From: Austropuccinia psidii
Lineage: Eukaryota; Basidiomycota; Pucciniomycetes; Pucciniales; Sphaerophragmiaceae
DNA length: 64,000 nt
Assembly: GCA_023105745.1 (NCBI GenBank)
Contig: JALGQZ010000015.1
Location: 5,293,499 to 5,357,498, forward strand
Direction of reading: 5' to 3'
The translations under genes and the position numbers were made by a program. The notes beneath the pieces are model-generated. The model was not told the origin of the DNA. It was given only the letters and a program-made list of their open reading frames with translations, and ran no database searches. Of the stretch, positions 58,105-64,000 are shown one piece after another. Every line of letters starts with the position of its first letter. Position 1 is the stretch's first letter.

Positions 58105-59932
58105 TGTGAGCCTTAGAGGTAATTTCATATACCCAAAAGACCACAAATACAAAAATAACATATTAATATAGATAAAATAAATTTATTTATATTATTAAAA
58201 TAAAAATCAAAATATAAATATAAAATTATATTAAAAATAAAAAAATTAATTACAATTTAAAAATAAAAATACATAAAATTTTGTAAGTATAAAATTACAT
58301 TTATACTTGAAAAAATTAAGTAAAAATGGAATTTTAACAAAATTGTGAAAAATTAAATAAATTTGGAAAAAAGTTAAATGAAAATTATTATAACTTTTTA
58401 TCCAATAAATAAACACATGAAAATTATTTCACCATTGGATTCCTCATAAAAAATCAGGTGGGGTCACCCTTGAGTGAAATTCTTGTAACTCAACTCTAAA
58501 TAAGCTTAAATTAAGTTTTTAGTATTTTCAATACAAAAGTTGAAAATCCTCAAAACTTTAATTTAATTCACACCACATGTGGTGTTAACCATCAAATTTT
58601 GTGTTAAAATTGAGGTGTTGTGTTTAGTTTAGAAGTTATGAGGAATTGAAGTATTTTCAATTGAATTCAATTGAAATGTCAAAATGTGCGCATGTATTAC
58701 ATAAGTGAACTTTGATTTACATATGAGGTGTCAATTATTACTGTATTGTACTGTACAATTGAATTGACTTACATATGTAAATTATAAGTATAATACATGA
58801 TGAGGAATTAAAGGAAAAATAAATTGGAAAGATTAAATTTGAGGGGGAAAAGGAACTCCAGCTCTAAGGGGGAGCTAGACCCCCAAAATCCTTGCTGACA
58901 GGCGTGGGATGTCAAAATTCACGCAAAAGTTCATCACTTTTGGCCTGGAATTGAGTTACAGGGTCTGTGAACTCAATTGATGATGAGGTTTTGATACCAA
59001 CTGGGGTAGTTTTAGCTGTTGCCAAGAGGGTAAAACTACCCTTAAGATAAAACAATCATAGTAAAAACAGTTTTAACTGGTTTCTACGCCTCTGACACAC
59101 ATTCTGACGTGTTTTGAGGGCTCTAGGCCTGGTATTGCTATAGTAATGGCTGATTTAAGGGTCTAAAATGGCTAAAAATGGCTTAAACCAGCCCTTTTTG
59201 GTCTAAACCAGGGTTCAATGATGCCATAATTGGCTTTTCTGTTGTCAGACTGTTTTTCACGACTGACAAGAGTAAATTTTACTTTTGGAGTAAGAGAATT
59301 GATGGCTATAAAAGAATGTCTTCTTTGCCCCACTTTTCTATTCATGTTAGAATCTTTTTCCTTTTATTAATTAGTTTAAAACTGTTAAACCAATCAATAA
59401 AAGATTCCAACCACCCTTTTTAAACCATTTTGAACCTTTTAACCACGTGAAAAAATCATTATAATCATTGTTTGTAACTCTTATAATCATTTTTACCCCT
59501 GAACCACCCCATAAGTGAATTAAAGCATCTTTCATCACTGTTAACTTTGTCACTTTGTTTCCAAATTCACTCTGGTCACTTTTGGGCGTGTTTTCTCTTT
59601 AATATTCTTTTTAAAGACTCTGTTCTTTAATTAATTGCTTGCAGTTCTTTGCTCAATTAATTCCAATTGAAATTTCTCTTGAAGAAATTTCTTTTGTAGC
59701 CTAAAAATATCTCTTGTAGAGTATTTTTTGGATAAATTTTTATTGTTGGTAAAACAATAAATTTTTATAATATTATTGTTTTATACTAATAAAGTTATAA
59801 ACAATAAAATTGGCATGTTTTCTCTTAAAAATAATATTTCTTACTATTTTTAATTGAATTTTACCTTATACAAATCTTGAGGACAGGAAAAGTACTTGAT
59901 TTTTTATCAAAGTTTCATATCCACACCTTACA
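58105..59932 (+). repeat. 3' LTR of the A element
   Basis: Same length and ends as the 5' LTR. It follows the polypurine tract and is followed by the right CTAGG target duplication. Confidence 0.95.
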
Positions 59933-61789
59933 CTAGGTCATTTTTGGTGTAGAATCCAAAAATGACATAATATTTATAGCTTTGTTTATCCAAAAAAAGT
60001 TATACTTATTTTTTGTTATTTTTTATTTCAATTTCAACTAAAAAGTCTGTTTAAGACAAAATTAACTGTTTATAAAATCATTTGTGGCCTTATGGGTATG
60101 TTATACATACCTCACAGGCTCACAATGATGATATGGAAAAAACAGCAAGAGGAGGCGTCTTTTAAGTCAAAAACAGCTCACAGAGGCGTGCCATGGAACA
60201 AACTGAAAAAACAATGAGTGAGAAAAAAATATGCTCTTTTAGGATTATTGATTGCATCAGCTGTTGTCACATAAGATTATCATAATTACTTAATTGATGC
60301 TTTTACATGACTACCAACCCATTTATGGTTATGAATAAAAGGAGTAACATCTGTAAGTATTCTTTTATTTCAAAATAATCATTGATTTCTCAAAGTTATA
60401 AATGCTATTGGCAATTTCATCACAGGTTGTAATTACTGTGAATTTTTGAAGATTTGGTGTTTCATGTAGAATAGTCAAAAATGGACTGGAAGTAAAACTT
60501 TTAATTTTACTAGTAAAACTGAGATTTTTTTGGTTTTACCATAGATAATACAGTTCTCCATTGGTCCTGAAAGTTTCAGAAAGATTAAATAAGAATTGTA
60601 TTGTTAATGAATTTTTGAAGTTTTTACCTCATTTCTATGTAGAATTGCAAATATCAGTGTTTAACTGGTTGCTATGAGGTAATTCAATGGATACAAGTCC
60701 AAAAGGGTTTTAATTACTCTTTTGAGGTTTTTCCATGGAAAATCATTAGGAATTGACATGTTTACAGGAGTCTAAGTAGCTTTTTACCTCCTTGGCATGT
60801 CAAAAGAGCAGGTTATTTGCTATTTTCTTAAGATTTACTGTAGTTGTAACATGGTAACCAAGTTCCCAAAAGGTTTTAGTTTACCAATTAGGCCAAGATC
60901 AGCCATGGATCCAAGCTTTGGAGCTGTCCACACCTCTGAGGCCTCAGAAGTTGGGTACCCTGGCTCTCTTTGATTTCTTTTGTCCCCCTTGCTTATTTTT
61001 CACGTCAAAATAGAAAATTGAGCTTCAAGTGAGATATCCACTATGGGTGTAACAAAAGTCCATGTAAGAATACCATGATATTAAGTGCTCAAAACATGCA
61101 TAACACTATTCTTAGTGTATATGTAACATGGGATTTCTCACATTCCCATTATTTTGGCGTGAAATTAAGAAAAACAAAAAATTTCACGGATCTTTTATGT
61201 GGTATTGAAGTATTTTCCATATTACCACCTCAAAGAGTTAGTTTGAGCTTATTCACTCTACGGAGCTACCCTAGATGAATTTTTGTGCAGAATCCCAATC
61301 TGGCCTTAAATCCATGAATTTACTTACTCAATAAAAAGTTATTCATCTTTTCTGAAATCAAAAATGATGAATTTTTGATATATGCATGACTTATGAGTTA
61401 TGCATAATTCAAAATTTATTTTTAAGATGATTGTGGCCTATTTGGGTATGTAAAATATACCTCAAGGCTCACAATGTCAACCCCTTCACAATGACTTTGA
61501 ACTGCAATTATTAATATTTGTATTAGAATTAATAGTGGGATAGCCTTACATACTGATAGTTCCCACTTAGATTATTTAATTATCCTATGGAAAAATCAAC
61601 AAAATATTTTGATATCTCCCCAATCACCAGCATCCTATTGGCTCTCTTCCTAGAACTTCTTCCAAAATGTTTATACCATTCCTTGGGGCACCATAAACAT
61701 TCATGCACTGTGGTCCAGGTGGGGCATGAATTGGAAATTGCCAATCCAATCCTCCTCAAACATCATTTTTTGAGGGAGTATTGATGACT

Positions 61790-63450
61790 GATCAGAATGA
61801 TCCTTCCTCACCTCAAAAACCAAATCTAGCATTGATGTTCTTCACATGGTATCTGAACATTCTATTCATAATTGAAATTTTTAGAAAACAAGACTTTGAG
61901 CTTGAAATTCCCAGAGAATATGACTGTAATTCTCATAGTAAATGTCAACCTTTTACTCCCACAACTCCCACTTCAAGCTCAACAACACCCTTGTATCCAG
62001 CTGTCTTTTCTTTGTCATCCAAGAAAAAACTGATACAATTACTCAGTGGATCAGACCTTCCCATGATTAATAAACCCCTCCTCCCTCATCAAAAACAGGA
62101 CTAGCCTTTCTCTGGCATTGAGAAATACCCAATGGACAATCTGCCTGTAACCTTTGGGTCACCTCACCCCCTGGATCCACTTTTAATTCCAGGAACATAA
62201 TTACAAACAAGGTAGTCAGCTCATTTGAATCCTTTTGACCAATACCCCTCTTGGTGGACTTCTTGCAGATGATATTGGATTAGTTAAAACCATTCTGGCC
62301 ATTGCACTAATTGGTACCTCCAAATGGTAGATAATTACAAACCCCCACCACTCCACACCCAACTGGCAATCAGAAATATCCAAGCATGCTCAGGCTGGAG
62401 CACTGAAATCCAACATCTACCATGGCCCCACTTGTCACTCATTATCCAAGGAAAACATCTTACAATGTGATATCCTCATCACTCCTTATAATACTATCAC
62501 CCAATAATTAAAAAAAACCTCTACATCATTCATTTTTAAAATCCATTGGCATTGTATATTTTTGAATGAAGCGCAGTGAGTGTCTGATCTTCTAATAAAT
62601 CAAATTAGCTATTATATCCAATAACCCTTCCCCCATCTTATAGCTATATTCACTCTCAATACACTGCCACTCACCATTCCATTAATAGCCTCCAATCCTC
62701 CTGTTGGATATGTTTAACAGGAACACCCATTCACAACACCATTTCTGACCTTTTGAGGATAATATCATTCAACACCCAACCCCAGAGCTCAGATCAAGAT
62801 AATTGGTCACCTTTAATCCTGAATAGTCTTTCCAAAGGTAGCAATGATATTTTGCATTTGGAATTTCACCATTTGAGCTTGTGTCACACCAAAAACACAC
62901 ATCTCAAATCCCTCCCCACTATCAGCCATTACTATGAACTGCTCCCACTTAATGCAAAAATGCAGCAAAAATATTATGCATTACACAGAGAATTCCTATC
63001 ATAAAAAACAAAAGGACAAGGGGAATTTTTCAGAACCATTGATAAACTGTGTATATGTTGTAATGATCATATAATTCTCAACACAATGGCTGATGTGGAT
63101 TTGGACCACCATGATTGTGGGAGCACTCAGAATAACTCAACAATCACCCAAACTATTGTGGATGTGGAAACATGCATGATGAGTAGAAAAATTGAACACC
63201 TCCTCAAAAGCTTCCTGAAGAACAAACAATCAAATTTTTGTCCATCCAAATTGGTGGCTTACTCACAATGGACCCACTTTTGTGATTTGTGAGTAAATTA
63301 TAATATGCATCTATTATCAAGTAAATCCATCTGAACACCTCTTTTTAGTAGAATTGGTATTGTACTTGCCCATCACTCTGTCCTTTCAGCATGGATTGAT
63401 GGAACAATTACAGCAAGAGAGCAAGAGAAGGCCCTGGATGTCAGGGTGAC
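61790..63450 (+). pseudogene. SNF2/RAD5-like helicase remnant
   Basis: Broken frames spell SNF2-family ATPase motifs in order. About 62248-62310 reads PLGGLLADDIGLVKTILAIA (Walker A; the usual GLGKT here reads GLVKT). About 62330-62500 reads like a TPNW...HGPTCHSLS...CDILITPYNTITQ stretch in changing frames. 62690-62770 reads CWICLTGTPIHNTISDLL (motif III). 62930-62990 reads YYELLPLNAKMQQKYYALHREF, the linker before the C-terminal helicase lobe. 63240-63290 reads KLVAYSQWTHFCDL. Several stops and frame changes make it a pseudogene. The best family match is RAD5/HLTF-type SNF2 proteins. Whether it came from a host gene or a mobile element is unclear. The C solo LTR ends just upstream. Confidence 0.75.
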
Positions 63451-63529
63451 TCTATGATATAGCTTCAAAATGATATCAAAAGCTATAACTCTGAGTGTGA
63501 CACGAAAATAATGATGATATTAAAGTGAT

Positions 63530-64000
63530 AATATGAGCCAAAGGGCTATACTAAAATAATTTAGTGATGGTGGGTGCTGCTGATAGCCCTGGGTGCAGTG
63601 TTTGCCTGTTGGTTTACAATAAAAAACCCTACAATAATTAAAAATTATAATTATAACCTGTTAAATTCTAAGGGTACCACTTCTTTCAAGAAGCTATACC
63701 ACATAAGAATATTAAGAAAAGGATGCTGGATTAGCCTCCTTTTATCTTGTTCTGGGGTAGTGGGAGGTGGTTTACCTCTGCACACGACCACAGAGTGAAC
63801 GTTTTCACTACTGTGGGCTGGTTTGTGGTTCTATACACTCAATACAGACTGTTATTGGGTGGAAATGTGGTTTTAGAGCCACAAGTAGTCATTTTTACCC
63901 TATACAGGGTGAAGATTTTCACCAATGGAGTTTACAGGTGTGTTCTGGTGCTTCTGATGCATTGGAAGCTGTACAGAACCTGTATGGACCTCTGTATTTG
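63530..64000 (+). repeat. Dispersed repeat family D, copy 2
   Basis: Aligns with 3290-3800 in the same orientation, starting near AATTTAGTGATGGTGGGTGCTGCTGATAG and running to the window end. It contains AGCCCTGGGTGCAG, AAATGTGGTTTTAGAGCCACA and TATACAGGGTGAAG. The copy continues beyond the window. Confidence 0.6.

Larger units (their letters stand above)
49868..59932 (+). mobile_element. Full-length Ty3/gypsy chromovirus, family A
   Basis: A 10,065-bp element with LTRs at 49868-51695 and 58105-59932 (1828 bp each) and a perfect target duplication CTAGG (49863-49867 and 59933-59937). Internal parts in order: primer binding site, leader with probable intron, ORF1, gag, pol, polypurine tract. 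It sits inside a B solo LTR. The LTRs differ at roughly 19 positions by eye (about 1%), so the insertion is fairly recent. A frame break at the gag-pol join suggests that this copy cannot move on its own. Confidence 0.95.
47896..60124 (-). repeat. Solo LTR, family B, middle layer of the nest
   Basis: The two parts, 47896-49867 and 59938-60124 (about 2.16 kb), form a complete reversed B LTR flanked by the target duplication ATGAT (47891-47895 and 60125-60129). It is itself split by the full-length A element. Its end hairpin ACTCTTGAT / ATCAAGAGT is perfect over 9 bp. Confidence 0.9.
47329..61473 (-). repeat. Solo LTR, family C, outer layer of a three-deep nest
   Basis: The two parts, 47329-47895 and 60130-61473 (1911 bp together), form a complete reversed C LTR from TGTAAGATGTGTTTATG to CTCAAGGCTCACA. 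A perfect 5-bp target duplication ATGTC flanks it (47324-47328 and 61474-61478). It was later split by a B LTR. It is the oldest of the three layers. Confidence 0.9.

Overview
The window looks like a piece of a large, transposon-bloated fungal nuclear genome. It has one intron-rich host gene with short GT-AG introns (60-157 bp) in a CpG-containing island of about 5 kb. Almost everything else is AT-rich, CpG-poor mobile DNA. The chromovirus-type Ty3/gypsy elements with a MxxTRxGxSY Gag start, the hAT and MULE remnants and the TE density fit a rust fungus (Pucciniales). My recollection of similar Gag-Pol proteins points to Austropuccinia psidii, but that is inference, not something the sequence proves. 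No rRNA, tRNA or CRISPR was seen.

Layout. 0.26-2.08 kb: decayed hAT transposase. 3.3-3.8 kb: a dispersed repeat (D) that recurs at the right end (63.5-64 kb). 4.2-10.2 kb: two solo LTRs of family B, the second inserted in an old family A LTR. 11.38-13.90 kb (minus): a complete 13-exon DUF300/TMEM184 gene coding for 468 aa, followed by GC-richer DNA and a small inverted-repeat element. 15.86-16.3 kb: B LTR fragment. 16.99-22.03 kb: three head-to-tail family C LTRs. The third is the 3' LTR of a decayed minus-strand gypsy element (C) that runs to 34.17 kb. Its leader was hit by a 4.3 kb MULE (28.30-32.61 kb) with 23-bp terminal inverted repeats, an 8-bp target duplication and a transposase gene with a C-terminal OTU protease domain. 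34.18-37.25 kb: a truncated minus-strand A element inserted into the C 5' LTR. 37.3-47.3 kb: unrecognised old sequence with coding remnants, a solo A LTR (39.87-41.68 kb), a 40-bp minisatellite and a 152-bp-period duplication. 47.33-61.47 kb: a three-deep nest, C solo LTR > B solo LTR > full-length A element, each with its own 5-bp target duplication. 61.5-63.5 kb: an SNF2/RAD5-like helicase pseudogene.

The full-length A element (49868-59932, 10,065 bp) carries 1828-bp LTRs, a tRNA-Pro-like primer binding site, a TATA box, a probable small intron, two overlapping gag-region frames, and a pol with CCHC finger, protease, reverse transcriptase, RNase H, integrase and chromodomain. It is young (LTRs about 1% apart by eye) but appears disabled by a small frameshifting deletion at the gag-pol join.

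Most interesting signals: (1) three otherwise dissimilar LTR families share hairpins at both LTR ends, with a compensatory base-pair change; (2) two gag-region frames overlap for about 600 nt, and the start codon of one lies inside a predicted intron whose removal opens the other, an arrangement also seen in family C; (3) the MULE with a fused OTU domain; (4) an 8-nt microexon in the host gene.
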